A DNA stretch of 64,000 nt from Pseudomonas brassicacearum subsp. neoaurantiaca (GTDB taxonomy: Bacteria > Pseudomonadota > Gammaproteobacteria > Pseudomonadales > Pseudomonadaceae), in the NCBI RefSeq assembly GCF_013608025.1, contig NZ_VDLV01000003.1:62001-126000 (forward strand), given 5' to 3'. Position 1 is the stretch's first letter; every line of letters begins with the position of its first letter. Both the position numbers and the translations under genes were made by a program. Shown here piece by piece: positions 15,417 through 24,666 of the stretch. The notes beneath the pieces are model-generated. The model was given only the letters and a program-made list of their open reading frames with translations, was not told the DNA's origin and searched no databases.

Positions 15417-16253
15417 TTATGGCCATTCACTATCCATCTTGAAGGCGAGGAGTTGATTTCGGATAGCTTGGTTCTGCATGAACAGCAGGATGTCGAAAAC
15501 CCGGCCAGGTGTGTCTTGCAGCCCCTTGTGGTTGCTCCCCTGAATCCCCTTTACGAACACTTCCTGGTGTAGCCTCCAGCAGTGCCCCAGATAAAATGGC
15601 AACTCGCAGATCCGACGGCCTGCGGCTTGCTGCGCGTTTCTGGGAAGTAGCTGTTGTCCGGTGAAGCCAGCTTTCCCTGCTCGGGTTAGGCCACCTCTCA
15701 CCCGACTATCCAGGGCCGGCAACAGTCCGGTGATGAGAAGCAGGGCTTTCATGGGATAAGTGACGCGGGTGTTGTTGATAAACAGCACATCCGCCAGCGT
15801 ATTCAGGATCTCCAGAATTTCCTGGTCGAAGGCTCCAACATCATTGAGTGGTGCATCGCTGTCCAAGAGACGATGCCCCTGTAGATTGAGGCTGAAGGAC
15901 GCAAGGCTCTGCTGGCTCAATCTGAGTAGGCGCCCATGAAGCTGTTTGTTCTTTAGAGCACTTTCGATTTGCGGGACGCGGCGAAGCATTGGGCTTCTCC
16001 GTCTGCAAGCGCCCCAGTTGCGCAAGGCTGTAGATAGCGCCTGGGCGAGTAGGGCTGCATTTGCGCTGCCCGACGGCGCATTGAGATATCGACGTGCAAT
16101 CGATTGCACGTTTGCGAAGTCCTTATGGTAGGACAGCCTGAAATCGTTGATGGCTGATGTGATATCGAGGGAGCTGCCAACCAGTCGAAGCATGTTTTCC
16201 ATCACAGCCGAAGGAGGAGAAACGAGTGTGTAATTTACCCTGTAGCTGGTCAA
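15417..16253 (-). CDS. Hypothetical protein of the recombination operon, about 278 aa
   Basis: The frame opens at a TTG (16253). Internal ATGs at MENMLRLVG are possible starts, so the N-terminus is uncertain. Another frame just upstream (MIMSPALNTDHLGLQLDQLQ) could be the real beginning if there is a frameshift. The protein is helical, with no catalytic motif seen; YPMKALLLITGLLPALDSRV and RICELPFYLGHCWRLHQE are its most protein-like segments. It follows the RecD2-like gene by 92 nt on the same strand. It probably serves the same mobile element, but its function is unknown. Confidence 0.55.
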   Translation of the reverse strand: MTSYRVNYTLVSPPSAVMENMLRLVGSSLDITSAINDFRLSYHKDFANVQSIARRYLNAPSGSANAALLAQALSTALRNWGACRRRSPMLRRVPQIESALKNKQLHGRLLRLSQQSLASFSLNLQGHRLLDSDAPLNDVGAFDQEILEILNTLADVLFINNTRVTYPMKALLLITGLLPALDSRVRGGLTRAGKAGFTGQQLLPRNAQQAAGRRICELPFYLGHCWRLHQEVFVKGIQGSNHKGLQDTPGRVFDILLFMQNQAIRNQLLAFKMDSEWP

Positions 16254-16345
16254 GCTGTAGCCCCAGATGATCAGTATTTAAGGCGGGCGACATGATCATG
16301 GATTGACGAAGATACCGTCTCTGCCTTCCCACTTCAGGCCGCATT

Positions 16346-18187
16346 CTATTCAACAGTTGGCGTGATCCGTTGCATCGAAACGCCCACTACTGAGGCCCCG
16401 GCATTTGACAGGTCATGTGCGAAGGCTCCCACCAAATCGACACCGTACTCTTCGACCGCCCGAGCAAGTCCCAACATTCGAGCCACGCCGGCAACCACCA
16501 TCGCGCGCCTTACCCCGGCGTGCAGCGCATCATCGATGGTCATGGCGGCTCCAAGGGCGCATACAGATTCCCTCACCGTCTCCGTGTCGATCCGCCAGTG
16601 TCTCCCCTGAGTCTCGACACGCAAGCCCCGGTCATCGGTCGAGACCAACCTGGCGTAGCTAACCCGTTTGGGAAGCGTCTGTTTGAGGAGCAGTCGATCT
16701 CCCTTTGAGTAGGTGTCCCACTGCGTTTCCAAGGCCACTGGTTTACCACGCTCGCGCACTAACTCGTTGATCACCTCGCAGAGTTGGTAGCTGTCGCATA
16801 TGGCGACAAGGTTGGGATCAGCCTGCAGTCCCGCGACAGCTTGATCCAGAGACGAATGACCTGACGGTAGGCTTGAGATAGCGCCAAGAGGCGGCTCAAT
16901 GTGGTGACTGGGGAAGTAGCCTTGGAGCTGATTAACAATGCGGCTATTCAAGCTGCCGTCGACTGCAGTTTTTTGGTTGCAAAGAAAGATGACCCGGTCA
17001 CAGGGGGTGAAGTGGCCTAGAAGCAGGGATACTTCCACCGCGCTGTACCATTGAAAGTCCCAGACAATAAAGGTTCGGTACTCGCCTCGTCCCGCAGGTA
17101 TAGATTCCCAATTTACCAGATGGCCTTCGGAGCCATACCGCCCAGATAGACCCTGATGAACAATACCCGGTTCAGAGCCTCCTAGAATCTGCAGAATGGA
17201 AGAAAACTCGTCACAGAACGACGAAGCCGATTCGTTACTTGAGTAAGTGAATATGGAAAACCGCGAATTAATCGCGTCACCAACAAGCTGGCCGTGGTCA
17301 GAGTCATTGAGGGCTCCGTATAAGCTGGAATACCGGACGTAGGCATACTCGATCTCGCGGTCGGAGTACGTAGGAAAAAAGGCATGAGTTAGCGTCTGGA
17401 GTTGCGAGCGTATTGAACTCTGGATCAGGTGGTGGCCCATGAGTTGAAAATTATCATGGTGTCCAACAACCAGATTCTTGTCCAAGCAATCAGGTAGCGC
17501 CGACCTGAGAGACGCCGGGAGATCTAAGGCATTCAGAACCGTTGCCCCCCGCTTGGCGTCGGTGAGCATCTTGGTGATTAGCTGATAACTGGGAGTGCTC
17601 GCGAGCTGGCTGGCGGTCGAGGAGTTGTCCTGCAAATGTCTAATACCCAGGAATGGAAACGCTTTGGCGGGTGTCTCAAATAGTGCACGAGTGCCTCCAG
17701 GGCCATGGAGGTGGCAGATATTAAGCGCCTGATAGTGACAAAAACCGGATTCAAGCATGAAGGTGGCTGCATCGAAGAGGCAAGATTGACGATGGAAATG
17801 ATAGGCCAGCTGACTTGCATACGGCTCAGAGATGTACATGCACAGAGCTCTGTGATCCTGCTGTTCCAACGCCAATAGTGCGGCTGAGATACCTTGGGTA
17901 CTCAAAGCCAGGAGCCTAACTTGCTCGCGCCTTGGTAAGTACAGTTCTGGCAAGTAGAAGTGGTGCTTGACCAGCAGGTGCCAATGAGCAGCAGAGGTCG
18001 ACGTAAGCGTAAAATCTATCCTTTCTTGAGAACGTCGCACGCCGTATGTTTTGCCTAGCAGGATTGCCGTCGTTGGTGCGCGTTCAAGCCTGAAGACCAC
18101 GCGCCGTTGATTCCATGGTAATACACCTTTGACGACTACAGTACCGTCAAGGCGGTGTATCACTTTAACGATCAAAGACGTCGCCAT
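16346..18187 (-). CDS. RecD2-like protein with degenerate helicase motifs, 613 aa
   Basis: Residues about 95-185 have the helix-hairpin-helix layout of RecD2: GISAALLALEQQDHRAL, then DAATFMLESGFCHYQALNIC and FETPAKAFPFLGI. The same slot in RecD2 reads as FLxxHGVS...IY..YG...ENPY...GIGF. The helicase core follows, but Walker A is replaced by FSIFTYSSNESASSF (about 310-324), Walker B by FIVWDFQWYSAVEVSLLLG (373-391), and the GDxxQL motif by VIFLCNQKTAV. A C-terminal LGAAMTIDDALHAGVRRAMV sits where RecD has YAxTxHKxQG. I read it as an SF1B helicase relative that lost ATPase activity and may serve as a DNA-binding factor. It starts 3 nt after the previous gene ends, so it is coupled to the recombinase operon. 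Confidence 0.55.
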   Translation of the reverse strand: MATSLIVKVIHRLDGTVVVKGVLPWNQRRVVFRLERAPTTAILLGKTYGVRRSQERIDFTLTSTSAAHWHLLVKHHFYLPELYLPRREQVRLLALSTQGISAALLALEQQDHRALCMYISEPYASQLAYHFHRQSCLFDAATFMLESGFCHYQALNICHLHGPGGTRALFETPAKAFPFLGIRHLQDNSSTASQLASTPSYQLITKMLTDAKRGATVLNALDLPASLRSALPDCLDKNLVVGHHDNFQLMGHHLIQSSIRSQLQTLTHAFFPTYSDREIEYAYVRYSSLYGALNDSDHGQLVGDAINSRFSIFTYSSNESASSFCDEFSSILQILGGSEPGIVHQGLSGRYGSEGHLVNWESIPAGRGEYRTFIVWDFQWYSAVEVSLLLGHFTPCDRVIFLCNQKTAVDGSLNSRIVNQLQGYFPSHHIEPPLGAISSLPSGHSSLDQAVAGLQADPNLVAICDSYQLCEVINELVRERGKPVALETQWDTYSKGDRLLLKQTLPKRVSYARLVSTDDRGLRVETQGRHWRIDTETVRESVCALGAAMTIDDALHAGVRRAMVVAGVARMLGLARAVEEYGVDLVGAFAHDLSNAGASVVGVSMQRITPTVE

Positions 18188-18190
18188 TAG

Positions 18191-18595
18191 TTAGTCCACT
18201 ATCAAACGCTGGTTGTAAAGATCCTTCCAGCGCGCCTGGCTTTTTAGTAGTTCCCTCTTGAGTTTTTCATTATCTGATAAAACCTTGTGGAGCGAAACGT
18301 TGAGTTTTCCAAGTTTTGGCGGAGTGGAGGATGACACGCAGTTTGCCAACACCGAAGCGTGGGTATTTAGAAGACTAACAATCGCTCGCATATCATCATG
18401 TCCTCGACCTGGATAAAAACACTGGCGCGTACAACCCACCAGCGCGGCGAGGGACGAAAGATTTACTTCGCCATGATGCAGCATCAGGCTTTGGCCGCTG
18501 CGTAAAATCTCAACTACGACCTTCTGGAGCTTTATAGCCTTTGTGTTCCCAACTGGCATTTTCAATAAGATTTCGATGAGAGTGTTAACGTCCAT
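18191..18595 (-). CDS. Small HTH/coiled-coil protein of the recombination operon, 134 aa
   Basis: The N-terminal half contains an HTH-like segment (LSSLAALVGCTRQCFYPGRG) and the C-terminus a coiled coil (KVLSDNEKLKRELLKSQARW). This resembles the small accessory proteins (TnpC type) that accompany paired tyrosine recombinases of the Tn554 kind. It overlaps the 185-aa gene by 11 bp and is followed after 3 nt by the RecD2-like gene. A role in assisting recombination is inferred from context. It could alternatively be the true GmtX. Confidence 0.6.
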   Translation of the reverse strand: MDVNTLIEILLKMPVGNTKAIKLQKVVVEILRSGQSLMLHHGEVNLSSLAALVGCTRQCFYPGRGHDDMRAIVSLLNTHASVLANCVSSSTPPKLGKLNVSLHKVLSDNEKLKRELLKSQARWKDLYNQRLIVD

Positions 18596-19142
18596 TTTTC
18601 CACTCCAGATAGACTTTGCAATTATTATTGGTTGATACTAGCTCATCTTCCTCCGAAAACGTCTCCAGGTTATATAGAGCGCCATCTTTGAATTGTAGGT
18701 TTCTCTGGCATTTCAAAATGTCATCAATAAACATGCAAAGGCTATCTAGGTCGAATTGCCTTGGATCGGACTTGGCAATTTTGGGTGCCACCAATGCCAG
18801 TTTGTTGTGCGGGGTTTTCAGCTCTTTTTCTAGGATGGAGACCTTTCGGGTGAGCTCAATATTCCGAATCTTAAGCGCATCGACTGAAGGTTCGTCGGTT
18901 TCCTTTCTGCCTCTTGAAACTAAATCCTTAATGTATTTGTTTAGTAGCTTTCGATGTTCGCTTGTAGGCTTGCGAAAGATAGAAGGATCAATGTCCAACT
19001 GCTTGCCAACTTCTAGCGTGAGCCGGTTAATCGAGGGGAACGGCTTCCCCTTTTTGAGAAGTATTAAACAGCTCTCGATGCCTCGGAGAGTATTGGCAAG
19101 CTGGTTTGCCTGGTAGGCAGCGCAGTTTGGTTTTCGCTTCAT
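18585..19142 (-). CDS. gmtX: Gamma-mobile-trio protein GmtX (probable)
   Basis: This is a 185-aa protein whose ATG overlaps the stop of the large integrase gene (TAATG). It has an N-terminal helical part (SINRLTLEVGKQLDIDPSIF), a basic LVSRGRKE segment and a coiled coil (LKIRNIELTRKVSILEKELK). In the GMT islands I recall, two tyrosine recombinases (GmtY, GmtZ) are followed by a small protein, GmtX. The size, order and overlap fit. No catalytic motif is seen, so a DNA-binding or bridging role is likely. The next gene (134 aa) has a similar HTH/coiled-coil layout. The assignment is from memory and order. Confidence 0.6.
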   Translation of the reverse strand: MKRKPNCAAYQANQLANTLRGIESCLILLKKGKPFPSINRLTLEVGKQLDIDPSIFRKPTSEHRKLLNKYIKDLVSRGRKETDEPSVDALKIRNIELTRKVSILEKELKTPHNKLALVAPKIAKSDPRQFDLDSLCMFIDDILKCQRNLQFKDGALYNLETFSEEDELVSTNNNCKVYLEWKNGR

Positions 19143-22100
19143 TAAAGGTGACTGCCGATTGGGAGTGAATTGGAGACGATGCGGTCGGCAATGTCCGCCA
19201 CGGACAGGTTCATAGTCTTCATGATTGAAAGGACTTGCCCAGCATATTTGTCCCGGTCAGAATCCTGAGCAATGGCCATCTTAAGTAAGTCAGGGTTCTT
19301 GGCGATTTTTTCAATCATGTAGGGATAGTTGTGCGATGTGAATTGAGGGTAATCCTGGCTGTCTAGCAATTGAGCTATCACGCGTTGTGCAGGATTGTTC
19401 ATGTCAATCTCATGAGATTGGAAGTCTTTCAGATCCCGCATTCTGGTGATCAGTCGTGGCCCAGTAGCGTCCTTCTCGAGACGATCTTTTAAAGCCTGCC
19501 TAACAAGGTGGTAGCTACCTAATTCAAGCTTCGCCACGGTCAGCTCGTGATGGACTGCATCGATTTCGTGTCTGTTTGCTTTGCTTGCCTTGAGGCTCTT
19601 AAGTTTGCCCACCAGGCTTTCCGATTCGCCAGTCAGTTTTCTGATCAGGCAGTTTATCGCAGGCAAATGGTCGATGCCGAAAGCGGCAATCGGGCACAGC
19701 CCACAGACTCTAGATCTGCCAGTGAAATCGATGAGGTTTTTAGGGCAATTCCCGTTTTTAAGGCAAATACAGTTTGAGTAAAAGCCCACGTCTGGATCTT
19801 TGTCTGAGGCAATAATTTGCATGCCAGTCTTTTCGTGCTCAATAACTGCTGAACTTACGCTGATAAAATTCTGATCTTGGGCCAGTTTGTTTCGGTCTAA
19901 GCGCCAGCCGGAGCTAATCGCATTGGGCGTCATATAGGTGCTGCTGGCAGCAGGCATCATCTGCGACCAAGCGCTATGCATTATAAGCTTGTTGGATTCC
20001 GAAATCGCCTTAATCGACTCGGAGATGTCCGGGATGGTGTAGTAATCCGTGGTATAAGCGTTTTTATGAGCGACTTGCTGCTGAGCAACTCGAATGTCAA
20101 GGTGGCCATAGATCCGAGCGTGGGTGAGCCAGGTAGCCCTCAGCGAGTGTGGTGTATGGACAGACTTCATTTGTCCGTGTTTGTTATAAGTAACGAATTG
20201 ATGATGGCGCTCTGTAGGAACTAGGCTGTTGTAAACATCCTGTACGCCATATAGTAATTGTGTCCATCTTTCGGAGTAGTTCGAGTCAGAAAAGGGCAGT
20301 GCATGGCGATTCCAAGGACTGCGGAATAGGGAGTGGATTTCTCCATACTCTTTAGGATCTGTAGGGTCATTTTCATAGTACGTCGGAAGCAGCGGGCTTT
20401 GGAAAACCTTGCGCTGAAAATGCCGCTCAGCGATCAAGGAGTCCATGACGTCATCGGGAATCACAACTGGACGATCTTGCCCGTCTTTATCTGTATTAAC
20501 ATAAAGAATGCAGGAGTTGAGTATTCGATGCTCAGGCTTGCTAAGTAGTCTGTCGAATGTATTGATATCGAGCCATTGGCAATTTTGAAGGCGCAAGCCA
20601 CCATGCAGGGCGATGGATAGCATCCTCACGACGCTTATCCAAGGCATGTAAACTTCGGTACTTGCGGCTCCATACAGGCCGGAATACCATGAGTAAACGT
20701 TGATGATGCGCGTAACTGGAATAACCAGCGCGTCATTTTCGTCGTCAGGATTACTGATCTGGATTTCGTGACTTAAACCTAGTTCAGATAGGTCGATCCA
20801 CTCTGCTCGTCGAACTTCATCCAGTTGATCGCCTTTAAGTTCGCCCTTGAGAATCTGCTGCTGGAGGGATAGGCCGACATGTTCAACCGCTTGGAGGTAC
20901 GCTTTAGCGATTACGGTTGAGTCGAGAGGCAGGGGCACCTTGTCGGTGCTCCCCCGTGCGCCGCTTCCTGAGCGATCAAACAGGAGGCTGACTGGATTCT
21001 CGAAACCTTTCTCGACCACCCATTCACCGTCGGCTTTAACGAACGCGTTGTTCTTTATTATAAGTTCAAAGAACTCATGAATTGTCGCGACGAAAGCTGA
21101 CTTGGTCTTGGGAGAGAAAGTCATATCGTATATCTGGGTAAGCGTGCATGGAAGAGTAATTCCGCTGATCGGGTGGCCAAAATCAAATAAGCTGCTGTTT
21201 AGTTCATCTTGAGAGATGGTGTTATTCCAAAAAAGAACTCGTTCGAATTCGGATGGGCGCAGAGGGAAGCACACCAGTGTGTCAGGGTTCTCTTCTAGCC
21301 ACATCGGTAAGTAGCAAAGCAGGTAGTCCAAAAGTAAGAAGATGGCCCTGATTTTACCTTTTCGCGTTTTGGTCGCGTGATTATGCTTGTCCAGATAAAC
21401 AAGATAATAATTTGCGGCAGCTAGCCAAAATTTGGATAGGTTGCAAATGTTAACGTGTTCACGGCCTGGATAATACGTGCTCTTGAGCCAGCTAAAATTT
21501 TTGGTGGTGCGCTCTGGTTTGGGCGTTAGCATGTAGCGCTGTTCGACCGTCAAATCTTGTTGTGTCGAGATTTGTTTGGCAATCGTTGCATCCTTTACGC
21601 GCCTTGTAATTGCCGTTGTTTTTTTTGCCCAGTCAGATTTGTAATTTCGTCTGGCACGCTCACGCTGTTTTGGCGTCATCTCCACCGCGTCCTCGAACGG
21701 GACTGCGAAATAGTCCTTGAACTCCTCAATGCTCATTTTGAAGTCGTGGGCGGAGATGGATGCAGTGGATTTTGCCTGTAGATATTGGTGGTATTTTTCT
21801 AGATTATAGGCATCTGCAGGCGATATGATCGTCGGGTGTCTGGCTGCAAAGGTTTTGATCCAGGGGAGGTAGCGGAAAACTTTCGGGTCGGGCACACGGT
21901 TGTCGCAAACACTGGGTGCAGCTTCCCATAGTTCTTCAAGGCTTACATCCTCAGCTTTAAGCCAGTTAGTTCTGTATTGAAAGACCCTGGAAGCTCTGAT
22001 GGTCTCTGGGAAACCCTGTGAGTGCTCGTAGATAAAGCCTTTACTTAGCGGTTCGAGGAGAGGGAATTTTGACCAAATACCTTGGAGTTCAAATGTATGA

Positions 22101-22492
22101 GGTAAGGTCGCTAGGCCTTTCGACCACAAGATCGCAAACATTGCCCGAAAAGATACCCGTAACCCTATAGCGTCTTCAATGATGATAGGTAGGCGTCCGG
22201 TAAGTTTTTCATAAAGCGTGCTTGCGCCGGAAGTGTCTTCTGTTTTAATTAGTGATAGGTCATACATCAAGTCGAGCTGGGTTTTGTTGATTTTTTTGAA
22301 GCCTGTTAAACTTTTAAGAATGAAAAGCGAAAACCTACTTCGATCTTGTCGGCTGGAGCTATCCAAGGCTTGATCAATTTTATTTCCATACTCCTGGCGC
22401 ATTTGTTCGCAAAGTGTATCAAAGGCCTCGCGCACCTCTTCCTGGATGTTCACGTTTGGAGCTAGGATGACTTTTTCGGAGGTGTTAATCAT
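19142..22492 (-). CDS. gmtZ: Gamma-mobile-trio integrase GmtZ (large tyrosine recombinase)
   Basis: This is an 1116-aa protein. The C-terminal half has tyrosine recombinase residues: Arg634 (LHGGLRLQNCQWLDI), His782-x-x-Arg785 (HTPHSLRATWL), His809 and a Tyr at 817 or 818 (VAHKNAYTTDYYTI). About residues 905-935 hold a Cys cluster (CICLKNGNCPKNL, RVCGLCP) that may bind zinc. The N-terminal 550 residues are a large helical region without known motifs, unusually long for an integrase. Its ATG overlaps the stop of gmtY by 4 bp and its stop overlaps gmtX. Length, order and motifs fit GmtZ of GMT islands, which carry defence and T6SS cargo. Confidence 0.75.
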   Translation of the reverse strand: MINTSEKVILAPNVNIQEEVREAFDTLCEQMRQEYGNKIDQALDSSSRQDRSRFSLFILKSLTGFKKINKTQLDLMYDLSLIKTEDTSGASTLYEKLTGRLPIIIEDAIGLRVSFRAMFAILWSKGLATLPHTFELQGIWSKFPLLEPLSKGFIYEHSQGFPETIRASRVFQYRTNWLKAEDVSLEELWEAAPSVCDNRVPDPKVFRYLPWIKTFAARHPTIISPADAYNLEKYHQYLQAKSTASISAHDFKMSIEEFKDYFAVPFEDAVEMTPKQRERARRNYKSDWAKKTTAITRRVKDATIAKQISTQQDLTVEQRYMLTPKPERTTKNFSWLKSTYYPGREHVNICNLSKFWLAAANYYLVYLDKHNHATKTRKGKIRAIFLLLDYLLCYLPMWLEENPDTLVCFPLRPSEFERVLFWNNTISQDELNSSLFDFGHPISGITLPCTLTQIYDMTFSPKTKSAFVATIHEFFELIIKNNAFVKADGEWVVEKGFENPVSLLFDRSGSGARGSTDKVPLPLDSTVIAKAYLQAVEHVGLSLQQQILKGELKGDQLDEVRRAEWIDLSELGLSHEIQISNPDDENDALVIPVTRIINVYSWYSGLYGAASTEVYMPWISVVRMLSIALHGGLRLQNCQWLDINTFDRLLSKPEHRILNSCILYVNTDKDGQDRPVVIPDDVMDSLIAERHFQRKVFQSPLLPTYYENDPTDPKEYGEIHSLFRSPWNRHALPFSDSNYSERWTQLLYGVQDVYNSLVPTERHHQFVTYNKHGQMKSVHTPHSLRATWLTHARIYGHLDIRVAQQQVAHKNAYTTDYYTIPDISESIKAISESNKLIMHSAWSQMMPAASSTYMTPNAISSGWRLDRNKLAQDQNFISVSSAVIEHEKTGMQIIASDKDPDVGFYSNCICLKNGNCPKNLIDFTGRSRVCGLCPIAAFGIDHLPAINCLIRKLTGESESLVGKLKSLKASKANRHEIDAVHHELTVAKLELGSYHLVRQALKDRLEKDATGPRLITRMRDLKDFQSHEIDMNNPAQRVIAQLLDSQDYPQFTSHNYPYMIEKIAKNPDLLKMAIAQDSDRDKYAGQVLSIMKTMNLSVADIADRIVSNSLPIGSHL

Positions 22493-23868
22493 GCGGCAAT
22501 TCGCTGCGAAAGATCATAGGCAAGCTCGGCGTATATAGCGGATCTGATCTGATCAATGTGAGGGTTTCGTCCCCATAAAGCTTTCATACGTTCTGCCGCC
22601 TCGATTTCAGCGATTACGGTTTCTTCGCTGAGTCGTGCGTACTTTTCCGTCGATCTTATGTCCTTGTGGCCCATCAAAAGCTTTATCTCGGACAAGGTAA
22701 GCCCCATCTGATTACGACCGGGGATGTAAACAAAGTTTCTTGCCCATACCCCGTAAAAATGCCTCAGGCTGTGAGAGGTATAAGGCGCCCCAGTAGCAGG
22801 TGAGATAGTGCCAAGATCCACCTGCGCCTTCCTCAAGGCCCTATTCAGATTCCTGTTGAGCGAATTCATATTCCTCAAGAGAAGCATGGACTCACCGTAT
22901 GTCTGTCTTTCGTTCGAAACGAATAGATAGTCACTGTCGGTCGTTGGCCGTACATCCAGATAGTCAGCCAGAGACTCAAAAAACAGGCTCTTGAAGGGCT
23001 CGAACATTACAATGGTCGCAAGTGTTCTGCCTTTGAATGGCAGCTTTCTCGCTGCTTTCTCCGCCGCAGGGTTGCGGTGGAAGTTAGGATCTTCAATCCG
23101 GATGGTACGCGAATCAATATCGATGTCCGACCGTCTAATCCCCCAAACTTCTGAATGGCGTAAGCCGCCTGCGGCAATCATTGCGGCAGCGCACCTGCAT
23201 TGAGGGTCTTCAATGCTATTGAGTAGCGTCAGAACATGTTCAGTGGGGAAATTCCGACTAACGTGAGAGCTTTTGACCTTACCGCCGGGAATGCCGCCAG
23301 GGGCGTAAGCATGGGCATCCTTAGGTGTATTGCCGAATGTCAACGTGTTGTTATGAATGTTGTCCATTTCGGCTTTGGTGCGCCGTCTGTCCTGCGTTTG
23401 GGGTAGAGACATGACGTTGGCGAATGCGTCGCTCTTGGTGAGGATCCGAATGAGGGATGCCAAGTCATTGAGCTTCATTTGGCTGGTGCGAAGGAAGTCA
23501 TTAACCCCGGCCAAATACTTTTGAGCACTCACAGTTTTGACTGGAGTCTTTCCCAGGGCTTTAGCAGCTCGGCGCACGATGAAGTCAGTGCTGTTAACCC
23601 CTTTGGTCAAAAACTCCCAGTACAGGTTAATGGTCTTTTGAGCGACTTCGGGTGGCATGGGCTGGCCCCCCATCACACCTGTTTCGTAGCAGTAGTCGAA
23701 GAAATGAGCTACCGAGCTGCAATATTGGTAGGGCACAGATTCACCAAACGCATGACCCACTTCTTTCGTCTTGTATCCCGCATACCTGTTGAAGGCGTCA
23801 ATCGGGCGTTCGGTGGCTACCTCGAATAGGCGGGGTGTGTCCATCTGAATGAGGTAAACATGCTTCAC
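22489..23868 (-). CDS. gmtY: Gamma-mobile-trio recombinase GmtY (tyrosine recombinase)
   Basis: This is a 459-aa protein with the complete catalytic set: Arg237 (AAGGLRHSEVWGIRRSDID), a beta-hairpin Lys (KLPFKGR), His366-x-x-Arg369 (SHSLRHFYG), His401 (LLMGHKDIRSTEKY) and nucleophile Tyr410. The N-terminal 200 residues form the core-binding domain. It is the first gene of a six-gene coupled minus-strand operon and stands about 680 bp from the tRNA-Gly site where the island ends. The GMT assignment rests on the pairing with a very large second recombinase and a small third gene. An ordinary phage-type integrase would normally be alone. Confidence 0.8.
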   Translation of the reverse strand: MKHVYLIQMDTPRLFEVATERPIDAFNRYAGYKTKEVGHAFGESVPYQYCSSVAHFFDYCYETGVMGGQPMPPEVAQKTINLYWEFLTKGVNSTDFIVRRAAKALGKTPVKTVSAQKYLAGVNDFLRTSQMKLNDLASLIRILTKSDAFANVMSLPQTQDRRRTKAEMDNIHNNTLTFGNTPKDAHAYAPGGIPGGKVKSSHVSRNFPTEHVLTLLNSIEDPQCRCAAAMIAAGGLRHSEVWGIRRSDIDIDSRTIRIEDPNFHRNPAAEKAARKLPFKGRTLATIVMFEPFKSLFFESLADYLDVRPTTDSDYLFVSNERQTYGESMLLLRNMNSLNRNLNRALRKAQVDLGTISPATGAPYTSHSLRHFYGVWARNFVYIPGRNQMGLTLSEIKLLMGHKDIRSTEKYARLSEETVIAEIEAAERMKALWGRNPHIDQIRSAIYAELAYDLSQRIAA

Positions 23869-24550
23869 AGGGCTCTCCTTCCGACCTGGAGGGCCCGAGC
23901 TGACAGCCGGTTATCTGCGCTTGGGAATGGAGAAGACTGACAATTCTGTGTAAAAACATTAAGCATATATTGACGCGCCAAGGCATGGTGGTGTATAAAT
24001 TAATGCCGAATTCTACGCATCTAGCATTTCAATTGTGTAATTCCTTTTTGGAATTAAAACTTTACTTTTGGCTGTGTTAAGGAATATAGGCGTTTCGAGC
24101 CTTCCGTCATTCGTAGATTTATGGGAAGTCGCTTATTCCCTCCGCAGTTTCTTTGGCAATAACTCCCACATCATTCGCGTCTCTTGTCCGGTTCCCTGTG
24201 CTCGATAAGCCAGACATCCGTCGGGCACGCTGCTGTGCGAATGCTGTATGGGCTTAGAGCTCTCAGTGGAGTTTTGTAGGTTGTCTTGGTCTGATGCGCG
24301 ACGGAGGTTCTCTATGATTTCCTGCCTCATGCAGGTCTCACTGCCTAGCGTGTATTCACTGCGTCCGATAGTTACCGTTTGGCGTGCGTTTCAGGGTTTC
24401 TTTATTCACAACTTGATGTGATCGCGGATGGTTGTTTATTGGCGCGGAGGGAAGGGGGTGTGCGATTGGAAAGTAGGTTGGGATGGAGGGAATGCTGATC
24501 AGGGATCAGGGAGGGGAAGTCCATATTTGCTGGGGCGTGGTGCTGTGTTG
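23869..24550. other. Island end region between gmtY and tRNA-Gly
   Basis: It holds the A/T-rich promoter region of gmtY. A plus-strand TTGACG and TATAAA pair 18 bp apart lies at about 23968-23997, and a short hairpin AATTCC-T5-GGAATT at 24039-24055. An unconvincing 65-codon minus-strand frame is at 24133-24330. Recombination sites are expected here, but no clear direct repeat is visible inside the window. Confidence 0.4.
24133..24330 (-). CDS. Possible small ORF, 65 aa
   Basis: The frame reads MRQEIIENLRRASDQDNLQN and ends MWELLPKKLRRE. It is charged and soluble, without a good ribosome binding site. Its place between the recombinase operon and the tRNA site is where an excision factor might sit, but nothing in the sequence shows that role. 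Confidence 0.2.
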   Translation of the reverse strand: MRQEIIENLRRASDQDNLQNSTESSKPIQHSHSSVPDGCLAYRAQGTGQETRMMWELLPKKLRRE

Positions 24551-24624
24551 TGGAGCGGGTAGAGGGAATCGAACCCTCAACTAAAGCTTGGGAAGCTTTC
24601 GTTTTGCCACTAAACTATACCCGC
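24551..24624 (-). tRNA. tRNA-Gly(CCC)
   Basis: The minus strand forms a full cloverleaf: acceptor GCGGGTA/TACCCGC, anticodon stem AAAGC/GCTTT around the loop TTCCCAA (anticodon CCC), T arm GAGGGTTCGATTCCCTC, discriminator T and an encoded CCA. It is intact. It lies 42 bp from a truncated second tRNA-Gly(CCC) with different D-arm and anticodon-stem bases. The intact copy is on the island side and may have been brought in to replace the disrupted gene. Confidence 0.95.
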
Positions 24625-24666
24625 ATTACACATATTTCTTTGCTCACAAAACGGGATGTCCTATAA

